Assembly: GCA_964540535.1 (NCBI GenBank)
Contig: CAZIMO010000003.1
Span: forward strand, 62,001 to 126,000
Source of the DNA: Fimenecus sp964540535
GTDB taxonomy: Bacteria > Bacillota > Clostridia > Oscillospirales > Acutalibacteraceae
Direction of reading: 5' to 3'
DNA: 64,000 bases
Position 1 is the first letter of the stretch. The number at the start of each line of letters is the position of its first letter. Of the stretch, positions 20,512 to 29,474 are shown one piece after another. The notes below the pieces were generated by a model. That model saw only the letters and a program-made list of their open reading frames with translations. It did no database searches and was not told the origin of the DNA. The position numbers and the translations under genes were made by a program.

Positions 20512-21864
20512 ATGTACCGTATGGCGATTTTTATGCTTTATTTTTATCCGGAAGATTTCGGAGCTTTAGGCGACGGAGTTCACAATGACTGCGCTGCTAT
20601 TCAGTCAGCTATTGACAAGGCTGAAGAAAACGGCGGCGGAACGGTTGTTCTTACAAGCGGAAAAACATATTATTCAGACTCTATCAGAATGAAGAAAAAT
20701 GTTGAGCTTCATCTTCAAAAAGGCTCACGGCTCAAAGCTACTGAAAATATCGACGGCTACATTCGCCCCTGCAATATGATAAACGACCCTAAAACTGCGC
20801 TTATCGGCAACCCTGTAACCGGCAAGCCATCATTCGTATTCATTTACGGCTTTGAGGCTGACGGCTGTACAATTTCGGGCGAAGGCACAATTGACGCAAA
20901 CGGTCACGCATTTGTTGAACGCAAGGATAAATATTATGTAACGGGCAATTTTTATCCGCGTCCCACAGTAATATACATTGAAAAGAGTAACAACATAACA
21001 TTTAAAGATGTTACAATTGTTGACGCGCCTTTCTGGACCTTACACCCCGCAGGCTGTGACGATGTATTGATTTCGCAAATCAGAATTCTTAACGATTTAG
21101 ATGTTGCAAATTCTGACGGTATTGACCCGGACCACTGTACAAATGTGAGAATTCTCGGCTGTCACGTTGAGTGCGCTGACGACTGTATATGCCTTAAAAC
21201 CTCAAAGGGCAATGCAGAATACGGACCTTGCGAGAATATTATCATTGCAAACTGCACGCTTATATCCACATCTGCCGCAATTAAAATCGGCACAGAGGGT
21301 GTTGGGGATTTCCGCAATGTTATTGTTGATAACTGCATTATTTCACGCAGTAACCGCGGACTTTCAATTCAAATCCGTGACGGCGGAAATGTTGAAAATG
21401 TTACATATTCAAACTGCATCGTCGAAACACGCCGTTTCTGCCCGGATTGGTGGGGAACTGCCGAACCCATTGTTATTACTACATTTAACCGTGACGAAAA
21501 CACAAAATCGGGCAAAATCAAGAATGTCCGCTTCCGCAACATTACCTGCAAGGGCGAAAACGGTGTGCTTATTCACGGCACAGAGGAAAATATGATTGAG
21601 GACATCACCTTTGAAAATGTGTCGGTTACAATGACAAAGACTTCAAAATGGGACTGCGGACTTTATGATTTAAGACCTTGCTTGCAGTACGGTGTTGAGA
21701 AATACAAAAACAGCGGTTTCTTTATCAGAAACGCAAAAAATGTGCTTATTGAGAAATCCTCGGTTCAGTGGGGCAACATTTGTGACGATTACGCAAAAGC
21801 TATTGACGCAGAAAATGCACCCAACCTTGAGCTTATCAGATTTAACGGAACAGACGCGCATTAA
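20512..21864 (+). CDS. glycoside hydrolase family 28 (polygalacturonase-like)
   Basis: The protein has about 450 residues. A right-handed beta-helix is indicated by the regular NVEL, NITFKDVTI and NVRFRNITC repeats. The GH28 motifs are seen: NSDGIDPDHC, ECADDCICLKT (catalytic Asp pair) and the basic AAIKIGTEG. The start region DFGALGDGVHNDCAAIQSAI is typical. No signal peptide, so it probably cuts imported pectin oligomers. The exact start is uncertain: ATG at 20512, 20521 or 20533 are in frame and none has a direct ribosome site. Unlinked to other pectin genes here. Confidence 0.92.
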   Translation: MYRMAIFMLYFYPEDFGALGDGVHNDCAAIQSAIDKAEENGGGTVVLTSGKTYYSDSIRMKKNVELHLQKGSRLKATENIDGYIRPCNMINDPKTALIGNPVTGKPSFVFIYGFEADGCTISGEGTIDANGHAFVERKDKYYVTGNFYPRPTVIYIEKSNNITFKDVTIVDAPFWTLHPAGCDDVLISQIRILNDLDVANSDGIDPDHCTNVRILGCHVECADDCICLKTSKGNAEYGPCENIIIANCTLISTSAAIKIGTEGVGDFRNVIVDNCIISRSNRGLSIQIRDGGNVENVTYSNCIVETRRFCPDWWGTAEPIVITTFNRDENTKSGKIKNVRFRNITCKGENGVLIHGTEENMIEDITFENVSVTMTKTSKWDCGLYDLRPCLQYGVEKYKNSGFFIRNAKNVLIEKSSVQWGNICDDYAKAIDAENAPNLELIRFNGTDAH

Positions 21865-21874
21865 ACATCACAAT

Positions 21875-21912
21875 AAAAAATGGCTGCCGCATTAAGCGAC
21901 AGCCATTTTTTA
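21875..21912. terminator. bidirectional terminator between GH28 and 21932-22486
   Basis: AAAAAATGGCTG pairs with CAGCCATTTTTT, with A and T runs on both sides; it can serve both convergent genes. Confidence 0.85.
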
Positions 21913-21931
21913 TAGCGATTACTTTCCGTGA

Positions 21932-22486
21932 TTATCTTAACAATCTGTAAAGTGCAGGTACAAACCAGCCGAATATATACGGCACGGCAAAAGAAAATGC
22001 AACCGAAGTAATGAGGGTAATTCCCCATTTTTCAATTCTTGAACCCACAAATACTATTCCGTAAAATGGCGCTACAAGAATTTTGCTGATTTTCTTTTTG
22101 TTGTTTACAAAGAAATTCTCTTTGAGCATCATAACATCTTCAATTTGAGGGAAGAGATTTGTCCAGAGAGAAATTCCGAGATAAAGGCAAATCCACGCAA
22201 AAATATCGGTAAGTCTGCCGAAATAATAAATCGCAACAGCACCGTATAAAAGCATTAAAATCCCAAGCATAAAATTCAAAAAGAACGGAATAAAGCAAAT
22301 ATCAAAGCTTGAACCCTTTCTTTTTATAAGCTCGTGGTCAATATGTCCGAGCATTTCATTTGCTTGAACGGTTCTTGCATCATCAACAGGAATTTTTGAC
22401 GCACGGCAGCTCATATGCTCAAAAAATGCGTGAAGCATTGCACCCGGCAGAGTAAGAAATTTAACAATAATATAAACTATTCTCAT
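21932..22486 (-). CDS. integral membrane protein of unknown function
   Basis: The protein has 184 residues with about four hydrophobic segments. The amino end, LTLPGAMLHAFFEHMSCRAS, contains a His-x3-Glu-His pattern reminiscent of membrane zinc proteases, but no full HExxH is present. I do not assign a family. It starts inside the last codons of the TPR gene (four-base overlap), so the two are co-expressed. Confidence 0.65.
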   Translation of the reverse strand: MRIVYIIVKFLTLPGAMLHAFFEHMSCRASKIPVDDARTVQANEMLGHIDHELIKRKGSSFDICFIPFFLNFMLGILMLLYGAVAIYYFGRLTDIFAWICLYLGISLWTNLFPQIEDVMMLKENFFVNNKKKISKILVAPFYGIVFVGSRIEKWGITLITSVAFSFAVPYIFGWFVPALYRLLR

Positions 22487-23988
22487 ATTATATCATATCC
22501 TCCATCCATTGCGATTTCCTGAAGAGTCTTTTTGCCCTCCCGGTAAGCTTTCACATCGTCAGAGAACGGTACTCCTGCTTCGCCTGACTCGGCAATTTCG
22601 GTTTCAAAATTCTCAAAAGAAGCCTTATCGCCTGTTTCAAGAGCAAGCATTGCATACATATCACGGGTCTGCACATTAACAGTGCCTGTCTGCGACTGAT
22701 ATTCATAGCTTTGAGCCACTGCTTCATATGCCTTTTCATAATCTTTAAGCATAATGAAGTTTATACCCTTTTGCATTTCAAGAATATATCCGTATGCAGG
22801 CAAGAATATTTCTGAATTGCCGAGATTTCCGAGAAGTTTAAGTCCGTCATTGCTTATATCAATAGCTTTTTGATAATCAGCGTCACGGTAACGGTAAATC
22901 AAAGCGTAAACAAGTTGATAATCAATACTCTCTGTATTAAGGTCTTTAATTTTATCGGCAAGCTTTTCTGCCTTTTCGTATTCGCCGATACCCACATAAG
23001 TTGTTGCAAGAAGCGGAGTTACAAGAGAATTAAGAGAGTCATATTCAGCCGCTTTTTCAAGGAATTCGACAGAAACGCTCTCGTCCTTTCCTGCCTCGCA
23101 GGCTACCGAATACTTATAAAGATACAGCCAGCCCTCATCATAGGTATAAACCTTTTCTGTGCCGTCAGGAGTATAATCTTCGTCGGTTTCGTCATAGCAC
23201 ATATCGTTCTTGACATAAATCTTTTTACCTGAAAGCGATGAAAGCATATCAATAATTTCCTGATAATTATTATCGGATATTGCCATATAGTTATAAAGAT
23301 GATTTTGAATTGACGAGGCAGTAGCCTGCAACACCTCAATATCCTCTTTAGTCTTACCTAATTCCTTGTATGCAGGAAGCTTCAGCAATGCGTCGTTAAA
23401 ATATGAGCTGATTGTTGACAGCGCAGTTTCACGGTCAAGCATTTCATAGCAAAGAATTGCATTTTTTGCATGAAGGCTGAGATTTTTGCCCAAATCCTTT
23501 TCTTCAAGGGTATTAAGCGCTTTGTCATATTCTTCACGGGCAGAATAAAGCTGATTGTTTTTATAAGCCTTATCGCCGTTTTTCATAGCGGAGAACATTG
23601 GTGTATCCAACGCAAAAAGGAACACTGCCGCAACCGCAATACAAACCGTTGCAATAACCGCTGCAATGCCTTTCCAATCATAAGGATATTTTTCTAACAA
23701 TTCCTCGCAGTCTTTACAGTACGGGCTGTCAGGATTTTTTTCTGTTCCGCAGGGCTTTTGTCCGCAGATTTCGCAAAGCTTTACTTCGGCTTTCTTTTTC
23801 TTTGACTTTGAAACTGAACGGGGATCATATCCCTCAACCTCAAAGGTAGTAGAATCAGCTTCTGCGGCGGCTTCAGCGTCTTTTACCGCCTTGTCAAGCT
23901 CTTCTTTAAAAATACGGGCGAGATCTTCCATTTCATTTTGAAGCTCTTCGTCGGAACTGCCCGAAAATTTTTCTTTATTTTCGTTCAA
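22483..23988 (-). CDS. membrane-anchored TPR protein with zinc-ribbon
   Basis: The protein has 501 residues. An acidic amino part is followed by a four-Cys zinc ribbon (LCEICGQKPCG, then YCKDCEELLEK, about 72-100). One transmembrane helix follows (about 107-127) and then about 370 outer residues of TPR-like helical repeats (QLYSAREEYDKAL, IGEYEKAEKLADKIKDL, LKDYEKAYEAVAQSYEY). It probably scaffolds protein complexes outside the membrane. It lies just after secA on the same strand and overlaps a downstream membrane gene. Confidence 0.75.
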   Translation of the reverse strand: MNENKEKFSGSSDEELQNEMEDLARIFKEELDKAVKDAEAAAEADSTTFEVEGYDPRSVSKSKKKKAEVKLCEICGQKPCGTEKNPDSPYCKDCEELLEKYPYDWKGIAAVIATVCIAVAAVFLFALDTPMFSAMKNGDKAYKNNQLYSAREEYDKALNTLEEKDLGKNLSLHAKNAILCYEMLDRETALSTISSYFNDALLKLPAYKELGKTKEDIEVLQATASSIQNHLYNYMAISDNNYQEIIDMLSSLSGKKIYVKNDMCYDETDEDYTPDGTEKVYTYDEGWLYLYKYSVACEAGKDESVSVEFLEKAAEYDSLNSLVTPLLATTYVGIGEYEKAEKLADKIKDLNTESIDYQLVYALIYRYRDADYQKAIDISNDGLKLLGNLGNSEIFLPAYGYILEMQKGINFIMLKDYEKAYEAVAQSYEYQSQTGTVNVQTRDMYAMLALETGDKASFENFETEIAESGEAGVPFSDDVKAYREGKKTLQEIAMDGGYDII

Positions 23989-24010
23989 GATTATTCCTCC
24001 CTTGGCTTGA

Positions 24011-26734
24011 TTACTGTTCGTTCATTCCGCAGCATTTCTTATATTTCTTACCGCTTCCGCAAGGGCAGGGATCATTTCTGCCGATTTTTTCGCCCTTTTT
24101 TACAGGACGTCTTTTATCGCTTCCGTCATCTGCACCGCTTGTAGAAGTGATTTTTGCCGCCTGTTCACGCTTAATATCCTCTTCGCTCTTGATGCGGAAT
24201 GTAAGCAAAGTAATTACAGTACCCTCTCTGATAAGAGAAGTCATTTCGTCAAACATATCATAGCTTTCCATACGGAATGCAACTACGGGATCCTGCTGTG
24301 CATATGAACGGAGATAAATTCCGCGCTTTAACTCTTCCATAGCGTCAATGTGATCCATCCAACGCTTGTCAACATTATGAAGAAGCACTTTGCGTTCAAG
24401 CTCCTGCATAATTCTTTCGCCGTATTCAGCTGTTTTGGCGTCATAAATCGCCATTGCCTTATCCAAGAAATATTCTTTGAATTCGGGATTTGATTTATCT
24501 TCAATACCCTCTTCTGCAAGAAATGCGAGCTTTTTAAGAAGTCCTTCAACATTCCAATCGGCAGGGTCATTTACCTGCGGGCAGTAGAAATCAACGGTTT
24601 CGTCAATAAAATCACTGAACATTTTAAGAATTACCGCATGAATATCTGCACCGTCAAGCACTGCGTTACGCTGTTCGTAAATCTTCTTTCTCTGCTCATT
24701 CATAACATCGTCAAAGCGAAGCACATTACGGCGTGCGGCAAAGTGATTTCCCTCAACCTTTTTCTGCGCGTTCTCAATCATATTAGTCATCATTTTAACT
24801 TCAATCGGGATTTCGCCTGCGCTCTTAAAGCTGTCAAGAATATTATAGAAGCGATCGCCTGCGAAAAGGCGGAGCAATTCATCTTCGGTTGAAAGGAAGA
24901 ATTTGCTGTTACCGGGGTCGCCTTGACGGCCTGCGCGGCCTCGAAGCTGATTGTCAATTCGGCGAGATTCGTGACGCTCTGTACCTATAATATACAAACC
25001 GCCTGCCTTGCGAACCTCTTCCGCATTATCTTTAATTTGATCTTTATATTTCTTTTCCAATTCTTGATATGTTTTTCTTGCTTCAAGAATATCTGTATTA
25101 TCGGTTTCTGCAAAGCCTGTTGCCTCGGCAATAAGCTCGTCAGAATACTCCATTCTTCTCATTTCGGAGCGAGCCATATAATCGGGGTTACCGCCCAAAA
25201 TAATGTCAGTACCGCGGCCTGCCATATTCGTAGCAATTGTAACCGCACCCAAAGCGCCTGCCTGCGCAACGATTTCAGCTTCTTTTTCGTGATATTTCGC
25301 ATTAAGCACATTATGGGGAATACCTGCTTTGCGAAGCGCCTTGCTTAACAGTTCACTCTTTTCAATATTTGTAGTACCTACGAGTACGGGCTGACCTTTT
25401 TTGTTACACTCTGTGATCTGGTTGATAATGGCATTAAACTTTGCCCCTTCGGTTTTATAAAGAACATCTTCTTCATCGTTACGAATCATCGGCTTGTTTG
25501 TGGGGATTTCAATAACATCAAGCTCATAAATTTCTTGGAACTCGGTACTCTCGGTCATAGCGGTACCTGTCATACCTGAAAGCTTATTGTAAAGACGGAA
25601 ATAATTTTGGAATGTGATGGTTGCAAGAGTTTTTGACTCACGCTCAACCTTAACATTTTCTTTTGCTTCAATTGCTTGATGAAGTCCGTCAGAATAGCGT
25701 CTGCCAATCATAATACGGCCTGTAAATTCGTCAACAATCAATACCTGACCGTCTTTCACAACATAATCAACATCACGCTTCATAACGCCGATTGCCTTAA
25801 TTGCAATGTCGATGTGGTGCTGAAGAGTAAGGTTTTCCATATCAGCAAGATTTTCAACGCCGAAATGCTTTTCAGCCTTTTTAATACCGCTCTGTGTAAG
25901 AGTTGCGGTTTTTGCCTTTTCATCAACAATTACGTCGTCATCATCAGAAGCAACGCTTTCAATGCCCTGCTTTGAGTCAACCTCTTTAACCCGTGTGAAT
26001 TTAAGTCTTTTTGCAAAATCGTTGACCATCTTGTAAAGGTCGGTTGATTTGTCGCCCATACCTGAAATGATAAGAGGAGTTCTTGCCTCGTCAATAAGAA
26101 TGGAGTCAACTTCGTCAACAACGGCAAAATTATGGCCGCGCTGAACTCTCTGCTCGGCATAGGTCACCATATTATCACGAAGATAGTCAAATCCCATTTC
26201 GTTGTTTGTACCGTAAGTAATATCGCAGGCGTAGGCGGCGCGTCTTTCTTCGCCTGTCAAATCGTGAACGATAAGACCGACAGTAAGACCCATAAAGCGG
26301 TAAAGCTTGCCCATCCATTCAGAGTCACGGCGTGCAAGATAATCGTTAACTGTAACAATGTGAACGCCCTTGCCTGTGAGCGCATTAAGGTATGCGGGAA
26401 GAGTTGCAACAAGAGTTTTACCTTCACCTGTTCTCATTTCGGCAATTCTGCCTTGATGAAGAACAATACCGCCGATAATCTGCACAGGGAAATGGCGCAT
26501 ATTAAGTACGCGCGCAGAAGCCTCACGCAATGCGGCAAATGCCTCGGGAAGAATATTGTCAAGTGTTTCGCCGTTTTGAAGTCTCTCTTTAAATTCGGGA
26601 GTTTTTGCTTGAAGTTCAGCGTCTGTAAGCGCCTTAAATTCTTCTTCAAGCGCCAAAACTTTTTTCTGAATAGGGATTATTCTTTTAACCTCTCGCGAAG
26701 AATAATCGCCGAATATCTTTTTGAACAGTGCCAT
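24011..26734 (-). CDS. secA: preprotein translocase subunit SecA
   Basis: The protein has 907 residues from MALFKKIFGDYSSREVKR. ATPase motifs are MRTGEGKTLVATLPAYL, DEVDSILIDEARTPLIISG, TNMAGRGTDIILGG and RRIDNQLRGRAGRQGDPGNS. The carboxy end has the SEC-C zinc motif (NDPCPCGSGKKYKKCCG) that binds SecB or ribosomes. It drives export through SecYEG, including the secreted proteins encoded at 14-16 kb. The start is set by AAAGGA eight bases upstream; the longer frame to 26800 has no ribosome site. Confidence 0.98.
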   Translation of the reverse strand: MALFKKIFGDYSSREVKRIIPIQKKVLALEEEFKALTDAELQAKTPEFKERLQNGETLDNILPEAFAALREASARVLNMRHFPVQIIGGIVLHQGRIAEMRTGEGKTLVATLPAYLNALTGKGVHIVTVNDYLARRDSEWMGKLYRFMGLTVGLIVHDLTGEERRAAYACDITYGTNNEMGFDYLRDNMVTYAEQRVQRGHNFAVVDEVDSILIDEARTPLIISGMGDKSTDLYKMVNDFAKRLKFTRVKEVDSKQGIESVASDDDDVIVDEKAKTATLTQSGIKKAEKHFGVENLADMENLTLQHHIDIAIKAIGVMKRDVDYVVKDGQVLIVDEFTGRIMIGRRYSDGLHQAIEAKENVKVERESKTLATITFQNYFRLYNKLSGMTGTAMTESTEFQEIYELDVIEIPTNKPMIRNDEEDVLYKTEGAKFNAIINQITECNKKGQPVLVGTTNIEKSELLSKALRKAGIPHNVLNAKYHEKEAEIVAQAGALGAVTIATNMAGRGTDIILGGNPDYMARSEMRRMEYSDELIAEATGFAETDNTDILEARKTYQELEKKYKDQIKDNAEEVRKAGGLYIIGTERHESRRIDNQLRGRAGRQGDPGNSKFFLSTEDELLRLFAGDRFYNILDSFKSAGEIPIEVKMMTNMIENAQKKVEGNHFAARRNVLRFDDVMNEQRKKIYEQRNAVLDGADIHAVILKMFSDFIDETVDFYCPQVNDPADWNVEGLLKKLAFLAEEGIEDKSNPEFKEYFLDKAMAIYDAKTAEYGERIMQELERKVLLHNVDKRWMDHIDAMEELKRGIYLRSYAQQDPVVAFRMESYDMFDEMTSLIREGTVITLLTFRIKSEEDIKREQAAKITSTSGADDGSDKRRPVKKGEKIGRNDPCPCGSGKKYKKCCGMNEQ

Positions 26735-26812
26735 TTTGTTTTGTCCTTTCACATATATTTTAAGCTTGAATATTTTTGTAAGTATGCCCAATTTACGCAT
26801 TATATTTAAAAT

Positions 26813-26841
26813 ATTGTACCATAACCAAATTTAAAATACAA
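26813..26841 (-). promoter_or_regulatory. promoter of secA
   Basis: TTGTAT-17-TACAAT on the minus strand, leaving a leader of about 75 nt. Confidence 0.65.
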
Positions 26842-26871
26842 GTGTCTGAATACAGTTAAATAAATATTAAA

Positions 26872-26903
26872 AGAGCCGTAAAAACTTACGTTTTCACAGC
26901 TCT
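26872..26903 (-). terminator. terminator of the antiporter operon
   Basis: AGAGCTGTGAAAA pairs with TTTTTACGGCTCT on the minus strand, followed by TTTAATATTT. Confidence 0.75.
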
Positions 26904-26916
26904 GTCTGTATGTATA

Positions 26917-28083
26917 TTATTTTTTAATTTCTCCTGCTTTTGTGAGAGCTGTTTTGGTGAGGAGCGGACCTGCAAGCTCATACACAAGAGTTGCGCAAAG
27001 AACAACCGCACGGATTTGTTCGCCGTATTCGGGAACAACGGTTAATGAAAGCTGTGCCATACCTATTGCGACGCCTGCTTGCGGAAGAAGCGTTATACCC
27101 AAGTATTTTCTTACATTCTTTTCGGTTTTAACAAGTGTTGAGCCTGCCATTGCGCCGAAATATTTGCCTGCGGAGCGGAGAAGCAAATACATAACGCCGA
27201 TAAGCCCGACGGTTTTAAAGATTTCAAAGTTGAACTCTGCACCCGAAATCACAAAGAAAACCATAAAAAGCGGCGGCGTCCAGCGGTCTGTACACTCCAT
27301 AACCGCGTCGATGACCCTTGAGAAATTCGCCATTGCCGCGCCGATTGCCATACAGAGCAACAGCGAAGAAAGTCCGAGCAGATCTGCCAAACCCACGCCC
27401 AAAAGCACCGCAGTAACTGCAAGCGAAATTCTGTTTGCGCGGGATTTAAAGAATTTTGTAACGATTGACAGTACCAAGCCCACTGCAAAACCTATTACAA
27501 GCGAACCTGCAATCTCAAGAATAGGATTCAATATTGTCGATTTAAAATCAAAATCCGTTCCTGCCCCGATTGTTTTTGCCACGCTTGAAAGTATTGAAAA
27601 AAGCATAAGACAAACCGCGTCGTCAATTGCAACAACAGGTAAAAGCGTTGATGTAACCGGTCCGGACGCTTTGTACTGACGCACAACCATAAGTGTTGCC
27701 GCAGGAGCGGTTGCCGAAGCAATAGCGCCGAGAACCAATGCCAAAGGTTTATCACAGCCGAACAGAATAAGTCCGGTTGCAACAAGCACACTTGCGCCCA
27801 CAGCCTCAAAAAGTGTGATTACAAAAATCTTTGCGCCAAGCTGTTTGAGCGATGACAGCTTAAATTCGCCGCCGATTGAAAATGCGATAAATCCGAGCGC
27901 CGCATTTGTAAGTATTGTTAAGCCCTCAAGACTTTCCGCTGAAAAGATGTTTAAACAATACGGTCCTGCCAAAAGTCCCGCAATAAGATAGCCGGTAACA
28001 TTGGGCAGATTGATTTTTTTCATTATTCTTGTCATCAGAAGCCCCACAGCCATTCCCAATGACAGCCCTAATAAAGTGTTCAT
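26917..28083 (-). CDS. CPA2-type cation:proton antiporter
   Basis: The protein has 388 residues with about 12 helices and the fold of KefB/NapA-like exchangers: NLPNVTGYLIAGLLAGP at the start, TNAALGFIAFSIGGEF, and SATAPAATLMVV followed by AIDDAVCLMLF, where the Asp pair of the ion site is expected. There is no TrkA-N regulatory domain. The preceding PII-like gene overlaps it by one base (TAATG), so it probably supplies regulation in trans. Confidence 0.9.
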   Translation of the reverse strand: MNTLLGLSLGMAVGLLMTRIMKKINLPNVTGYLIAGLLAGPYCLNIFSAESLEGLTILTNAALGFIAFSIGGEFKLSSLKQLGAKIFVITLFEAVGASVLVATGLILFGCDKPLALVLGAIASATAPAATLMVVRQYKASGPVTSTLLPVVAIDDAVCLMLFSILSSVAKTIGAGTDFDFKSTILNPILEIAGSLVIGFAVGLVLSIVTKFFKSRANRISLAVTAVLLGVGLADLLGLSSLLLCMAIGAAMANFSRVIDAVMECTDRWTPPLFMVFFVISGAEFNFEIFKTVGLIGVMYLLLRSAGKYFGAMAGSTLVKTEKNVRKYLGITLLPQAGVAIGMAQLSLTVVPEYGEQIRAVVLCATLVYELAGPLLTKTALTKAGEIKK

Positions 28084-28427
28084 TATTTTGCAAGTCCCTC
28101 AATTGTAAGAATAGGTACGGTCATAAAAATACCGGTGTTTGCCTTGTCAAGTCCGCCCGTAACCTCGTTGACGATTTTTTTAACCGTGTCAACCTGACCG
28201 TCTTCAAGAGCAGAAAGCATTATTTTATTCATTTCTCCGCGTTCGGGATTAAGATACTGCCTGAGCGAACCGAAAATCGGAGGAGGCTCAACAGAATTAT
28301 GGTTCATAGCCTGCAAAACGCCCTCGCACTCAATAAGCGAACCGCCGTGAATGCCTGCTTCCATCATACGTGCTATAACCTTATCCATATGCCGTGAATT
28401 ATGTAATATGAGAATAAGCAACTGCAT
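28083..28427 (-). CDS. PII-like small regulatory protein
   Basis: The protein has 114 residues from MQLLILILHNSRHMDKVIAR. The ferredoxin-like alternation (MDKVIARMMEAGIHGGSLIE, then KIMLSALEDGQVDTVKKIVN and TGIFMTVPI) fits the PII/CutA-like family without the GlnB T-loop. AAGGTGAT lies before this ATG; an upstream in-frame ATG has none. Coupled to the CPA antiporter, it likely binds a nucleotide and controls it (inference from gene pairing). Confidence 0.78.
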   Translation of the reverse strand: MQLLILILHNSRHMDKVIARMMEAGIHGGSLIECEGVLQAMNHNSVEPPPIFGSLRQYLNPERGEMNKIMLSALEDGQVDTVKKIVNEVTGGLDKANTGIFMTVPILTIEGLAK

Positions 28428-28481
28428 AAAATCACCTTTCTTTACAATCTCCGAGCAGTCGGAAATCAAATTTGTCTTTTT

Positions 28482-28509
28482 ATTATACTCTTTTTGTGTT
28501 ATAATGCAA
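28482..28509 (-). promoter_or_regulatory. promoter of the PII-like/antiporter operon
   Basis: TTGCAT-16-TATAAT on the minus strand. It overlaps the divergent TATAAT at 28500-28505 that precedes the pseudouridine synthase. Confidence 0.6.
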
Positions 28510-28511
28510 GT

Positions 28512-29390
28512 ATGGAAAGATATTTGAGCTTTAATATTGATGAAAAATATGACGGCAGACGGGTTTTAGCCTTTCTAAAAGAAGAAATAAAGGCTTCTGC
28601 AAGGCTTATCCGCAACCTTAAAACTATTCCCGACGGCATTACCTGCAACGGCGAGCATATCAGAACCGTTGACACGCTGAAATCGGGCGATTTACTGTGC
28701 CTGCATTTACCCGAAGAAAGCGACAGCAAACACCAAATTATTGAACCCATGCCCTATGATTTAACCGTACTCTATGAAGACGACGATTTGCTTATCGTTG
28801 ACAAGCCCGCAGGGCTTCCGCTTCATCCGTCACACAATCATCAAGGCGATACCTTGGCGAATGCAGTGTCATACCACCTTAAAAAACAGGGCAAGGAGGC
28901 GGTTTTCCGCTCTGTCGGCAGACTTGACCGAGGAACCTCGGGAATTGTAATATGCGCCTTAAATAAATTCACTGCCGCACGGCTTTCGGGCAATATTTAC
29001 AAGGAATATTTTGCCGTTTGCGAGGGTATTTATGAGTGTGAGGGCATTATTGACAAGCCTATCTACCGACCCGACCCAATACTTACAATACGCACGGTTG
29101 ATGAACGCGGAGAACGTGCCGTAACTGAATGGAAAGCCGTATCGCACCACAACGGCAGAACCCTTTTGCGCATTCACCTTGTAACAGGCAGAACCCACCA
29201 AATCCGTGTGCATTTCGCTTCACTCGGCACACCGCTGACAGGCGACACAATGTACGGAACACCCCACAAGAACATTTTCCGCCAAGCGCTTCACTGCTGT
29301 TACTGCCGATTTACTCATCCTGTTACGCAAAAGGAAATTGAAATAAACTCTCCGCTTCCGCAGGATATTGCGCAGCTTTTAGCGGAGTAA
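28512..29390 (+). CDS. RluD-family pseudouridine synthase
   Basis: The protein has 292 residues from MERYLSFNIDEKYDG. An S4-like RNA-binding start is followed by the catalytic domain: YEDDDLLIVDKPAGLPLHPS, the active-site loop VGRLDRGTSGIVICA with the essential Asp, and LVTGRTHQIRVHFASLG. It isomerises uridines in 23S rRNA or tRNA. There is no ribosome site, and a TATAAT ends only six bases before the ATG. The message could therefore be leaderless. Confidence 0.93.
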   Translation: MERYLSFNIDEKYDGRRVLAFLKEEIKASARLIRNLKTIPDGITCNGEHIRTVDTLKSGDLLCLHLPEESDSKHQIIEPMPYDLTVLYEDDDLLIVDKPAGLPLHPSHNHQGDTLANAVSYHLKKQGKEAVFRSVGRLDRGTSGIVICALNKFTAARLSGNIYKEYFAVCEGIYECEGIIDKPIYRPDPILTIRTVDERGERAVTEWKAVSHHNGRTLLRIHLVTGRTHQIRVHFASLGTPLTGDTMYGTPHKNIFRQALHCCYCRFTHPVTQKEIEINSPLPQDIAQLLAE

Positions 29391-29398
29391 AATTCCTA

Positions 29399-29427
29399 TT
29401 GATATATTTCTCTGCGTATGTTAAAAT
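29399..29427 (+). promoter_or_regulatory. promoter of the PlsC-like gene
   Basis: TTGATA-17-TAAAAT, 47 bases before the start codon. Confidence 0.6.
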
Positions 29428-29474
29428 AGTTACAAATCGGTTACAAATAAGCAATCGGATTTGAGGGTGATTTA

